Assembly (NCBI GenBank): GCA_020629955.1
Contig: JAHDCI010000037.1
Span: 1-37,072 of the forward strand
DNA length: 37,072 bases
Direction: 5' to 3'
Origin: Myxococcota bacterium
GTDB lineage: Bacteria > Myxococcota_A > Polyangia > Polyangiales > Houyiibacteriaceae
The notes below the pieces were generated by a model, which worked only from the letters and a program-made list of their open reading frames with translations, did not search any database and had not been told where the DNA came from. Made by a program: the position numbers and the translations under genes. This document shows positions 7,742 to 15,412 of the stretch, one piece after another; positions within the stretch are counted from its first letter, which is position 1; each line of letters opens with the position of its first letter.

Positions 7742-9814
7742 ATGGATTCCGCTTTCGTCGCAGAGATCTTGCTCCGCCGTGGCCTTGTGCCGGCGGAGGA
7801 GCTCGAAGGGCTTCGCACCAGCGCGGAAGAGCGTGGGGCTTCTCTGCTCGACGTGATCCGTGTCACGCGAACCATCGAGGAGAACGCGCTCGTGCAAGCG
7901 CTCGCCGACGAGATGGGGATGCCGGTCATCGAAAAGATCGAGACCGACGAGGTGCCTGAAGAGTTGGTCGAACAGACCCCGATCAACTTTGCAAGACAAC
8001 AGAAGGTGCTTCCCTACGCGTTCGACGGAGACGCGGTTCGGGTCGCTCTCTCGAACCCGCTCGACCTCGAAGCACTCGACGACCTTCGCGCGCTACTCGG
8101 TCGTCGCCTGCGTCCCGTCGTGACGACGACCGACGCGATCGATGACGCGATCAACCGGGTGTACGACCGAACGCAGGAAGCGGAACTCGGCGCCGATCAC
8201 GATGACGAAGAAGACGAGCTTCAGGACCTCCTCGACGCGAACGACGAAGCGCCGATTATCCGCTTCGTCAACAACCTCTTCTACAACTCGGTTCGCGAGG
8301 GCGCCTCGGATATTCACATCGAGCCCCTCGACGATAAAGTCATCGTCCGTTACCGCATCGACGGTCGACTCGAAGTAAAGCGCGAGGCTCCAAAGGGTGC
8401 ACTGGCCTCGATCGTCAGCCGCATCAAGATCGAAGCCGGCCTTAACATCGCCGAAAAGCGCCTCCCGCAGGATGGCCGTATCACCAAGAAGATCCGCGGT
8501 AAGGTCATCGATGTTCGTGTCTCAACGATCCCGACGGCAAAGGGCGAGAGCATCGTCATGCGTCTTCTCGACAAGGACAATATTAAGCTCGACCTGACGG
8601 ACCTCGGTTTTGCGCGTCGCGAACTCGATCACTGGGGCGACCTTGTTGAACGTCCGGACGGCATCGTGCTTATTACCGGACCGACGGGCTCCGGTAAGAC
8701 GACGACGCTCTACGCATCGCTGAACCGGATCAACCAGCCGGATGTAAAGATTCTGACCGCCGAAAACCCGGTCGAATATGAACTCCGCGGCATCAACCAG
8801 CTTCAGGTGCACGCGAAGATTGGGCTCACCTTCGCCGCGGCGCTTCGCGCGTTCCTTCGTCAGGATCCCGACGTCATCATGGTTGGTGAGATTCGTGACC
8901 AGGAGACGGCGGAGCTCGCGATTCAGGCGTCGTTGACCGGTCACCTGGTGCTCTCGACATTGCACACGAATGACGCGCCCGGTGCGATCAACCGCCTCGT
9001 CGATATGGGTATTCAGCCTTTCCAGATCAGCTCGACGGTTCTCGGCGTTTTGGCGCAGCGCCTTGTTCGCCGGCTCTGTCCGCATTGCAAAGAGCCTTAC
9101 CAGGCGACCCGCGAGCATCTCATGGAGCTCGGGATGTCGATGGAGCATCTCGATACGACACTGGCCCAGCTTGAGGCGGCAGCTGCGACCACCGTGCTTG
9201 GTCGCAATAGCTCGCCACCGACCAAAGAAGCGGCGCCTGCGATTCCGCCCGGCGCGACCACCGTGAACGTGGCGACGGGGATTGTCACCGAACGTGAGAT
9301 GGATGAAGCGGCGGCGATGATGGCGCACACGCCAGATAGTCGTCTCGTCTTTGTTTTCCCAGATGCCCAATCCGCGAGACGTCATGCGGCCGCACTCGAA
9401 GCAAGAAATCTGGGGTGGTCCTTCGAGGAGTCGATGGACAACGAGGTGACGCAGGTCCTGGATCTCAATGCGATGGGCGTCGATCCCTTCGCGGCCAGCA
9501 CGAAAGAGATGTCTCGCACGCTGAATGATGGCGGCCGTAAGATGCCGACCTTCTACCGCCCAGTGGGCTGTGAGCATTGTCGCGGCGGATACAAGGGCCG
9601 GCTCGGCATCTTTGAGTTGATGCTCGTGAATCCGGAAGTGCGCGCGGCCATCCTACGCCGTGACGATAGCAAGACGCTCGCGAAGATCGCGCGCGGAACC
9701 GGCATGCGTCAGCTGCGTGATGACGGCGCGCGTCAGGTAATCGCCGGCGTGACCTCGATTGAAGAGGTACTCGCAGCGACTCAGGCCGGGCTTGAAGAAG
9801 AGGCTGCAGAGTAA
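7742..9814 (+). CDS. gspE: T2SS assembly ATPase GspE with enlarged zinc domain
   Basis: Cytoplasmic hexameric ATPase that powers pseudopilus assembly. N1E-like domain at about residues 1-140, then Walker A GPTGSGKTT at 313-321, Asp box and a Walker B region with FLRQDPDVIMVGEIRDQET, then a His box (STLHTNDA). The tetracysteine zinc motif is present as CPHC (446-449) and CEHC (610-613). The two pairs are 160 residues apart, where family members usually have about 30, giving a 690-residue protein. The insert includes a PPG/Thr-rich stretch and a possible small alpha/beta segment (SRLVFVFPDAQSARRHAAAL). GGAG at about 7731 supports the ATG at 7742. The stop overlaps the gspF start (TAATG). Confidence 0.96.
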   Translation: MDSAFVAEILLRRGLVPAEELEGLRTSAEERGASLLDVIRVTRTIEENALVQALADEMGMPVIEKIETDEVPEELVEQTPINFARQQKVLPYAFDGDAVRVALSNPLDLEALDDLRALLGRRLRPVVTTTDAIDDAINRVYDRTQEAELGADHDDEEDELQDLLDANDEAPIIRFVNNLFYNSVREGASDIHIEPLDDKVIVRYRIDGRLEVKREAPKGALASIVSRIKIEAGLNIAEKRLPQDGRITKKIRGKVIDVRVSTIPTAKGESIVMRLLDKDNIKLDLTDLGFARRELDHWGDLVERPDGIVLITGPTGSGKTTTLYASLNRINQPDVKILTAENPVEYELRGINQLQVHAKIGLTFAAALRAFLRQDPDVIMVGEIRDQETAELAIQASLTGHLVLSTLHTNDAPGAINRLVDMGIQPFQISSTVLGVLAQRLVRRLCPHCKEPYQATREHLMELGMSMEHLDTTLAQLEAAAATTVLGRNSSPPTKEAAPAIPPGATTVNVATGIVTEREMDEAAAMMAHTPDSRLVFVFPDAQSARRHAAALEARNLGWSFEESMDNEVTQVLDLNAMGVDPFAASTKEMSRTLNDGGRKMPTFYRPVGCEHCRGGYKGRLGIFELMLVNPEVRAAILRRDDSKTLAKIARGTGMRQLRDDGARQVIAGVTSIEEVLAATQAGLEEEAAE

Positions 9815-11037
9815 TGGCGGTCTACGCGTGGAAAGGGATCAGCGCGGCTGGCAAGAACGTCAAAGGCGTTCGCGATGCCGATAGCCCGAAAGCTCTCCGC
9901 GCGATCCTCAAGCGTGATGGTGTTCTTGTCACGGAGGTGCTCGAGAGCGCGGAAGCGGCGAAGAAGAGCGCGCGAGAGATCAATTTCAAGAAGTACTTCA
10001 AGCGCGTAAAGACGATGGATATCGCGCTCGCGACGAAGCAGCTCTATATCCTGCTTCGAAGCGGCGTACCGTTGGTCGAGGCGCTTACCGCGTTGATCGA
10101 ACAGGTCGAGCAGGAAGAGCTTCGTCACGCGTTTACCGATGCCCGAGACAAGGTCAATGAAGGTATTTCGTTCGCGGAAGCGTTAAAGGCGCATCCGAAG
10201 TATTTCTCCAAGCTCTACCTCAGCTTGGTCTCGGCGGGTGAAGCCTCGGGTTCGCTTGAGATTGTGCTCGGGCGTCTTGCCGAGTTCCTGAACGACCAAG
10301 CCCGTCTCAAAGGCAAGGTCTCGAGCGCGCTCGCGTATCCTGCGTTCATGGCGGTCGCCTCGCTCGCGATCGTTGCGCTCATGATGACGGTCGTCGTGCC
10401 GAAGGTGACGGCGATTTTCGAAGATTTTGGCCAGGCGCTGCCTTGGTATACCGACCTGCTCATCTTCACGAGCAAGCTCTTTACCGACTATTGGCTCTTG
10501 CTGATCATTCTTTTGGTCGGCGGTGTGTATGGTTACCGTCGCTGGAAGGCGACCGACAAGGGCCGCGCTCGGATCGATAAGTGGATGCTGACCTCGCGTT
10601 TGGTGGGGCCGCTCATGGTGAAGGTATCGGTCTCCCGTTTTGCCCGAACGCTCGCGACCCTTCTCTCGAGTGGCGTCCCGGTCCTTCAAGCGATGGAGAT
10701 CACACGCGACGTTCTCGACAATGTCATCCTCGAGGATGCGATCGACAAGGCACGCGAGAGTGTCCGAGAAGGTGATGGGCTGGCGAAGCCGCTCAAGGCC
10801 AGCGGTCAGTTCCCGCCGATCGCTTCGCATATGATCGCCATCGGCGAAAAGTCGGGGCAGCTCGAAGAGATGCTCGAACACCTTTCCGATGCGTACGATC
10901 AGGAAGTCGATATCGCGATTCAGGCATTCACCTCCGTTCTAGAGCCGCTGATGATTTTGGTGATGGGCATTATCACCGGCTCGATCGCGTTCTCCATTCT
11001 GATGCCGCTTCTTCAGATCAGCGAGTTCACCGGATGA
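9814..11037 (+). CDS. gspF: T2SS inner-membrane platform protein GspF
   Basis: 407-residue polytopic protein, normal length for the family. It begins with the typical MAVYAWKGISAAGKNVKG and has two homologous cytoplasmic domains, each with the LYILLRSGVPLVEAL / LATLLSSGVPVLQAM signature and a 'GEASGSL' / 'GEKSGQL' turn. TM segments lie at about residues 170-193, 225-245 and 378-398. It sits between GspE and the pseudopilins in the machine and in the operon. Start by 1-nt overlap with gspE. Confidence 0.96.
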   Translation: MAVYAWKGISAAGKNVKGVRDADSPKALRAILKRDGVLVTEVLESAEAAKKSAREINFKKYFKRVKTMDIALATKQLYILLRSGVPLVEALTALIEQVEQEELRHAFTDARDKVNEGISFAEALKAHPKYFSKLYLSLVSAGEASGSLEIVLGRLAEFLNDQARLKGKVSSALAYPAFMAVASLAIVALMMTVVVPKVTAIFEDFGQALPWYTDLLIFTSKLFTDYWLLLIILLVGGVYGYRRWKATDKGRARIDKWMLTSRLVGPLMVKVSVSRFARTLATLLSSGVPVLQAMEITRDVLDNVILEDAIDKARESVREGDGLAKPLKASGQFPPIASHMIAIGEKSGQLEEMLEHLSDAYDQEVDIAIQAFTSVLEPLMILVMGIITGSIAFSILMPLLQISEFTG

Positions 11038-11062
11038 GCTTTCGACCGGAGCGAGATGCGCG

Positions 11063-11488
11063 ATGAATCGGCGAGCGAAGCAAGCCGGGCTCCCTCTCCC
11101 GTGGGAGGGAAGGACCGCATGGGTCTCGGGGGCGCTGCGGGGGCCACGTTGGCGGATCGTGCTCGGCGGGCTTTTGATTGCGAGCCTTGCGCTTTTGCTC
11201 ATTCGTACGGCGAGTCGGCACCAGACGCTCTCGACGACACGCGGCCGAATCGTGGAAACGCGCCGCGCCGTGCAACGCTTTCGCGCCCAAATTGGTCGCT
11301 GTCCGAACTCCGTTACAGAGCTCGTTCACCCGCCCCGAAGTGGACTCCGATACCTTCGAGAGACGCCGAAGGATGCGTGGAACAACCCGCTCTATATCGA
11401 GTGTCCCGGACACAACGACCCCGATTCCGCCGACGTCGTTTCCGCCGGTCCGAGCGGAGATTTTTTCGTGGATGACAATATCTACTAA
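11063..11488 (+). CDS. Membrane-anchored GspG-like protein without prepilin leader
   Basis: 141 residues. The basic N-terminus is followed by one TM helix at about residues 31-48 (WRIVLGGLLIASLALLLI) with no G-F/M-T-L-x-E prepilin-peptidase site. The periplasmic part resembles the globular domain of the following GspG: an 'R(R/S)AVQ' helix, a CP-S-V-x-x-L segment, DAWNNPLYIECPG and VSAGPSGDFFVDD, matching DAW..DFQIEC and VSAGPDGQFGTEDD. It lies 25 nt after gspF. It is read as a pseudopilin-like domain held in the inner membrane by an uncleaved anchor. It could regulate or nucleate GspG assembly; the function is inference. Confidence 0.7.
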   Translation: MNRRAKQAGLPLPWEGRTAWVSGALRGPRWRIVLGGLLIASLALLLIRTASRHQTLSTTRGRIVETRRAVQRFRAQIGRCPNSVTELVHPPRSGLRYLRETPKDAWNNPLYIECPGHNDPDSADVVSAGPSGDFFVDDNIY

Positions 11489-11614
11489 CGGAATGAACTG
11501 AGGCGAAAATCGGTTCTTTTATTATCAATATTTCGACCTCTCTTACGTCTTACTCAAAACGAACATTTTTGCCGACAAGCTGAAACACCGAGCTGAACCA
11601 CAAAGGAAATGAAC

Positions 11615-12010
11615 ATGACATCCCGCAACGTCCGTAGCCCCATCATCCGCCGTCGCCTTCGAAAAGGCACGGAAGGCATGACCCTCATCGAGATCATGAT
11701 CGTTGTTGTCATCATGGCGCTTATCGCGACCGCCGTCGGCGTCGCCGTGATCCCGCGTCTTGAGGCTGCGCGAATTGACTCCACCCGCACGGACGCCCAG
11801 TCGATCCGTAGCGCCGTTCAGATGTACAAGGTCGAAAATCACGACTGCCCGTCCAGCGTGGAAGACCTTGCCGGAGATTACCTCGATAGCAGCCGCCGCA
11901 TGGTCGACGCCTGGGATAACGACTTCCAGATCGAGTGCGAAGGCAACGATATCTTTGTCGTTTCGGCTGGCCCAGACGGCCAGTTCGGCACCGAAGACGA
12001 CGTCGAGTAG
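11615..12010 (+). CDS. gspG: T2SS major pseudopilin GspG
   Basis: Main subunit of the periplasmic pseudopilus. The prepilin leader of 21 residues ends in TEG, followed by MTLIEIMIVVVIMAL with the required Glu at +5; GspO cleaves after that Gly. The globular domain carries SIRSAVQMYK, DAWDNDFQIEC and the C-terminal Ca-site region VSAGPDGQFGTEDDVE. ATG 11615 is chosen because AGGA at 11604-11607 is 7 nt away; ATG 11609 would leave almost no spacing. The 126 bp upstream are AT-rich, so an internal promoter is possible for this abundant subunit, but no clear box was found. Confidence 0.95.
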   Translation: MTSRNVRSPIIRRRLRKGTEGMTLIEIMIVVVIMALIATAVGVAVIPRLEAARIDSTRTDAQSIRSAVQMYKVENHDCPSSVEDLAGDYLDSSRRMVDAWDNDFQIECEGNDIFVVSAGPDGQFGTEDDVE

Positions 12011-12200
12011 TCCCCAGTTTTCAGATGACCTCAAGCGCTCCAAAATACTTCATTTGCGCCGCGTCCATGCGCGAGGCGGATGACTGTGTTTTGAGCGCTG
12101 AAAAAGATCGTTTTAGACCTTCTTTTTCGGAATCTATCGCGACTGTTTCTTTGTTTGAAATATGCCTCTCGCAGACGCGCGGGATGCATGGCCAAACATC

Positions 12201-12218
12201 TGGCCACGAAAGTGGCCA
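12201..12218 (+). other. Hairpin with GAAA tetraloop downstream of gspG
   Basis: TGGCCAC-GAAA-GTGGCCA forms a perfect 7-bp stem with a GNRA-type loop inside the 264-bp gap (12011-12274) after gspG. A third TGGCCA lies at 12189-12194. No T-run follows, so it is not a classical terminator. It could protect the 3' end of a gspG transcript or lower read-through, giving the major pseudopilin more copies than downstream genes. Nothing else was recognised in this gap. Confidence 0.45.
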
Positions 12219-12274
12219 AGCAGGGAAGCGATGTCCGATAGAGCAAAACACATTCGAAGCCGCAGAGCCGGGCG

Positions 12275-12697
12275 ATGATTCCCGCGAAGGGAAGCGTTCC
12301 GCTCCGTCCCAGCTGGAGATGGCGACTGCGGATCATCCCGCATGCGCTCTCGGAAGGCACGGCGTTTCTCGTTTGGGAGGCGTTTCTCTGGGGCAGCGCC
12401 GGGGTTCTGATGTTTTTCGTTTGCACCATTCTCTGTCCACCTCGACTGATTTCTTCGCGGATCGACTCAACTCGGACCGATGCGCAATCGATCCGGAGCG
12501 CCGTTCAGATGTACAAGGTCGAACATCGCGAGTGCCCTGCGAGCGTGGACGAACTCGCTGGGGATTACCTCGATTCCAGCCGACGAATGCTCGATGCGTG
12601 GAACCACGATTTTCGAATCGAGTGCGAGGGCAACGATATCTTCGTGGTCTCAGCGGGGCCAGATGGTCTCTTCGGCACCGAAGACGATATCGAGTAG
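12275..12697 (+). CDS. GspG paralogue with replaced N-terminus (anchored, not cleavable)
   Basis: 140 residues. Residues 62-140 match the GspG globular domain (RIDSTRT... to the end) at 67 of 79 positions by eye, and the DNA is similarly close. The first 61 residues are unrelated to GspG: a basic start and a long hydrophobic stretch at about 29-55 with two Cys (FFVCTILCPP), lacking the prepilin leader and Glu+5. This looks like gene duplication followed by N-terminal replacement. The ATG at 12275 has only a weak ribosome site (GAGCCGGGCG region). Its stop is directly followed by the ATG of the next gene. It may be a non-polymerising cap, adaptor or inhibitor of GspG. Confidence 0.7.
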   Translation: MIPAKGSVPLRPSWRWRLRIIPHALSEGTAFLVWEAFLWGSAGVLMFFVCTILCPPRLISSRIDSTRTDAQSIRSAVQMYKVEHRECPASVDELAGDYLDSSRRMLDAWNHDFRIECEGNDIFVVSAGPDGLFGTEDDIE

Positions 12698-13018
12698 ATG
12701 GTGGCGCAGGTGCGAAAGAAGCGCTCCTCCGGACGCGTCGGCACGTGGCCGGCGGGAGACCCCTCGGCGCACGGAGCGCAACGGACGCTGCTTCAGCAGT
12801 ACGTCGAGGAAGTGCTCTTCCGAATGATCTTCGTGTTCTTGCTCTGCGGGATCGGGCCGGTCGTGATTTTTCCGGTCGATTCCGTCTCCCGCGAGGACAC
12901 GTCTGCAACCACATTCGCCGCGGCCACTTCGGTTCGCCCCGGCTGCAAAGGGCGTGGGGAGCCGGTGCGAAGCGTGAGGGATCAGGCGTGCTTTTCGGAG
13001 GTGCCCGATGAACCGTGA
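12698..13018 (+). CDS. Small single-TM protein of the T2SS operon (106 aa)
   Basis: No family recognised. The N-terminal 40 residues are basic (VRKKRSSGR). A short helix with YVEEVLF leads into one TM at about residues 42-60 (RMIFVFLLCGIGPVVIF), followed by a Ser/Thr/Arg-rich tail. The ATG directly follows the stop of the GspG paralogue, and the end overlaps the next ORF by 11 nt, which argues for translation. There is no strong Shine-Dalgarno, so it would depend on coupling. The codon pattern is GC-rich like its neighbours. It may be real or a decayed remnant. Confidence 0.45.
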   Translation: MVAQVRKKRSSGRVGTWPAGDPSAHGAQRTLLQQYVEEVLFRMIFVFLLCGIGPVVIFPVDSVSREDTSATTFAAATSVRPGCKGRGEPVRSVRDQACFSEVPDEP

Positions 13019-13157
13019 CGGCTACGATGAGCGCAACGTGCCGAGGCCGCCGCCCACACCTTTCTGGTCTCCGCTGGCACGCCGGCTCGCGCTCCCTGCG
13101 CTGATCGTGCTTTCGGCCGGTATTCTCTTTCTGGTTTCCATCTCGGAGTACCTATGA
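13008..13157 (+). CDS. 49-residue single-TM micro-protein of the T2SS operon
   Basis: Short ORF from ATG 13008 to TGA 13155-13157. The soluble start is Pro-rich (VPRPPPTPFWSPL), then an RR pair, then one TM at about residues 27-45 (LALPALIVLSAGILFLVSI). A strong Shine-Dalgarno GGAGG lies 7-8 nt before the ATG. It overlaps the upstream ORF by 11 nt and the downstream ORF by 4 nt (ATGA). Basic residues before the helix predict N-in, C-out topology. No homologue is known to me. Confidence 0.55.
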   Translation: MNRDGYDERNVPRPPPTPFWSPLARRLALPALIVLSAGILFLVSISEYL

Positions 13158-13351
13158 CGCGCGAGGAGAATCAGCTTGCTTCCCGCGGCGTCGAAGAAGT
13201 TCCGCCTCGGAGTGCGGTTCAATCAATTTGTGCGCTTATTGGGCTCCGCAGCCTGCTCGTCATCTTTGTCGTCTCTTCGGTGAGCATCATTGCGCTCGCG
13301 CTCATGACGCTCTCGTTTGTGCTCGACGCATGCATCGGAGCGATCGGATGA
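13154..13351 (+). CDS. 65-residue single-TM micro-protein of the T2SS operon
   Basis: Short protein with a polar first 30 residues and one long hydrophobic helix at about residues 33-58 (LLVIFVVSSVSIIALALMTL). The ATG overlaps the stop of the preceding micro-ORF (ATGA), with GGAG 5 nt before it. Its own stop overlaps the gspH start. It is the third consecutive small one-TM protein in this stretch. No family recognised. Gene coupling on both sides makes a role in pseudopilin assembly plausible but unproven. Confidence 0.55.
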   Translation: MTREENQLASRGVEEVPPRSAVQSICALIGLRSLLVIFVVSSVSIIALALMTLSFVLDACIGAIG

Positions 13352-14109
13352 GGGTTCGAACGCCGATGCGAAGGCGCAACCTCAGGACCGAGGGCGTCAC
13401 ACTCATCGAGATCATGGTGGTCATCGTGATCATCGCTCTCGGCGCGGTGGGTGCAAGTTATGGGCTCGGGGCCCTTCGCCGAACCGAGCTTCGGAGCAGC
13501 GCACTCGATATTGTCTCTGCCGTTCGGTTCGCCTACCACCGCGCGAACACCCGGGGAAACACGTATCGCATCGCGATCGATTTTCAGGCGCATACGATTG
13601 CAGTCGAACAAGCGGTCGGCGCCGTCACCATCAACATGGACGATGAACGCGAGATCGATCCGGACGATGATAATGCCGCGGTGAACCCGTGGACGGCAGC
13701 GCAGCGCCGTCTCGATGACGCCATCTCGGCAAACATTGGTCGCGCAACCTTCTCAGCCGTCACGGATGAAGAGGGGGAACAGGTGATGCGTTTTCAACCA
13801 CACCGCCTCCCGATCGTGACCCGCCAGGTTGTTGATGCGGACAACCCCGTCTCCGGAACGGCCGACGTCTTCTTCCTTTCGCTGGTCACGCCGCATGAAG
13901 TGGCAGAACGCACCGAAGGAAAGGGGTATATCTACTTCTTCCCAGGTGGCCGTGCGGAAGGCGCGGTTGTTCAGATCGGGGATGACGCGGATCACGTCTA
14001 CAGCGTCTCCATTCATCCCCTGACGGGACGCGCGACGGTCTACCCCTTCGCCTACGAAGCCCCGAATTATACTGAGGAAGACTTTCAGGAAGTGAGGGAT
14101 CCGCGATGA
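13348..14109 (+). CDS. gspH: T2SS minor pseudopilin GspH
   Basis: 253 residues from ATG 13348, which overlaps the previous stop; an in-frame extension to 13228 exists but would run through the upstream gene. The leader of 16 residues ends in TEG, followed by VTLIEIMVVIVIIAL with Glu at +5 and Val at +1. A single pseudopilin with the SALDIVSAVRFAYHRA helix is typical of GspH, which sits near the pseudopilus tip. An acidic insert (DDEREIDPDDDN, about residues 95-110) makes it longer than the usual 170-200. Confidence 0.9.
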   Translation: MRVRTPMRRRNLRTEGVTLIEIMVVIVIIALGAVGASYGLGALRRTELRSSALDIVSAVRFAYHRANTRGNTYRIAIDFQAHTIAVEQAVGAVTINMDDEREIDPDDDNAAVNPWTAAQRRLDDAISANIGRATFSAVTDEEGEQVMRFQPHRLPIVTRQVVDADNPVSGTADVFFLSLVTPHEVAERTEGKGYIYFFPGGRAEGAVVQIGDDADHVYSVSIHPLTGRATVYPFAYEAPNYTEEDFQEVRDPR

Positions 14110-14711
14110 GAAATGATCGTCAAGGCGGGTTCTCCCTTCTCGAAGTTATGGCGGCGGTGGCGATTCTCGCTGTTTCCTTAACGGCGATCTTCTCGAGCGA
14201 AGGTGTCGCGCTGCGCGCTGGAGAACTCTCGACCGAGTACAATGTCGCGACCCTTCTCGCGCGCTGCAAAATGGCGGAGATTGAAGAGCTCGTCGCGTCC
14301 GAAGGTTTGCCCGCCGATCATCGCTCCGGCCGGGATGACTGCTGCGAAGATGGCGAGCACGAAGGCTATACCTGCGAATGGAATATCGACCGGGTTGAAT
14401 TGCCTGACGATGGCATGATGGGCGGGGAGGGCGAAGGTGTTGAAGCCGGCGGGGCCGCGGAATCGCTCAGCGATACCAACGCGCAGACTGCGGCGATCGA
14501 CATGGCGCTCGGTGGTGCTGGCGGCGGGGATGGTTTCACGGAGATGGCGCTTGGCATTGCGTTCCCGATTTTGAAGCCGGCCATCGAGGACCAAGTTCGA
14601 CGGGCGAGTGTCACCATTTCGTGGGGCAGCGAAGAACGAGGCCGATCTTTTGAGATCGTCCAATATCTCGTTGCGGAACAGCCTCCTGCGCAGGAGGACC
14701 CTCAAGAATGA
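14106..14711 (+). CDS. gspI: T2SS minor pseudopilin GspI
   Basis: 201 residues with a very short leader (MRNDRQG) before FSLLEVMAAVAILAV, with Phe at +1 and Glu at +5. GspI forms the tip trimer with GspJ and GspK. The expected late strand VTISW is present. Between them lie a Cys-containing segment (DDCCEDGEHEGYTCEW) and a Gly/Glu/Met-rich loop (DDGMMGGEGEGVEAGG), so it is longer than the usual 120-130. It overlaps gspH and gspJ by 4 nt. Confidence 0.9.
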   Translation: MRNDRQGGFSLLEVMAAVAILAVSLTAIFSSEGVALRAGELSTEYNVATLLARCKMAEIEELVASEGLPADHRSGRDDCCEDGEHEGYTCEWNIDRVELPDDGMMGGEGEGVEAGGAAESLSDTNAQTAAIDMALGGAGGGDGFTEMALGIAFPILKPAIEDQVRRASVTISWGSEERGRSFEIVQYLVAEQPPAQEDPQE

Positions 14712-15412
14712 TGCGCCGGCCGCAGCGTGCTTCGGAGCAAGGCGTGACGCTCATCGAGGCGATGGTCGCAATCGCGATCCTCAGCATGGTTTCCCTGCTG
14801 ATCGCGGGAGGCTTTACGCATATGAGCCGCAATCGCGAGAAGATCGACGATCATACGCAGCGCTCTCATGCGATCTCGATGGCGCTTCGGCGCATTCAGC
14901 GTGAACTTTCGATGGCCTACGTTTCGGCGCAGGTGAATCCGAATGATGCGCTGACCTCCGTGCGGACATGCTTCATCGGAAGAGACCGTTCTAACGGAGA
15001 CCGAATCGACTTCACCTCGTTCTCGCACCAACGCCTCATCCGCGATTCCCATGAGAGCGACCAAAACGAGCTGAGCTATTTCCTGGCGCGGCACCCTGAG
15101 GACAACAGCCGAAGGGTGCTCGCGCGACGCGAAGACAACCGCGTCGACGACCGGCCGCAGGAAGGTGGGCGCGTTGAAATCCTTCTCGAGGACGTGGAGG
15201 ATTTTCAGCTTGAGTATCTCGATCCTCAGACCGGTCTTTGGCAGCAGACCTGGGATACGACCCAGGCCGTCGGTCAGGCAAATCGCCTCCCTTCCCAGGT
15301 GAAGATTGTCCTCACGGTGCAGCACCCGCGCACCGGCCGAAACGAAGTCTACGCCACGCGGGCCATGGTCCCGATCGAGTTCGCCCTTAACCACGCGATT
15401 TACAACCCATGA
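14708..15412 (+). CDS. gspJ: T2SS minor pseudopilin GspJ
   Basis: 234 residues, 12-residue leader ending in EQG before VTLIEAMVAIAILSM (Glu +5). The family pattern follows: a long helix to ALRRIQRELSMAY, the EVEILLEDVEDFQLEYLD-type strand and W-x-x-TWDTTQA, and a final strand with KIVLTVQHP. It is the GspI/GspK partner at the pseudopilus tip. ATGA overlaps at both ends. Confidence 0.93.
   Translation: MMRRPQRASEQGVTLIEAMVAIAILSMVSLLIAGGFTHMSRNREKIDDHTQRSHAISMALRRIQRELSMAYVSAQVNPNDALTSVRTCFIGRDRSNGDRIDFTSFSHQRLIRDSHESDQNELSYFLARHPEDNSRRVLARREDNRVDDRPQEGGRVEILLEDVEDFQLEYLDPQTGLWQQTWDTTQAVGQANRLPSQVKIVLTVQHPRTGRNEVYATRAMVPIEFALNHAIYNP

Noticed and set aside
8522-9577. 351-codon minus-strand open frame inside gspE
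   Set aside because: Antisense to a well-supported ATPase; composition is Arg/His-rich without motifs.
11935-13011. 358-codon plus-strand frame across gspG and the small ORFs
   Set aside because: Out of frame with the clear GspG-like coding regions, and Arg-rich as expected for a shifted frame.
12698-13351. Frameshifted remnant of a single larger gene
   Set aside because: The three frames each have their own hydrophobic helix, and two have good ribosome sites with ordered overlaps, which fits separate small genes better, although decay of the first cannot be ruled out.
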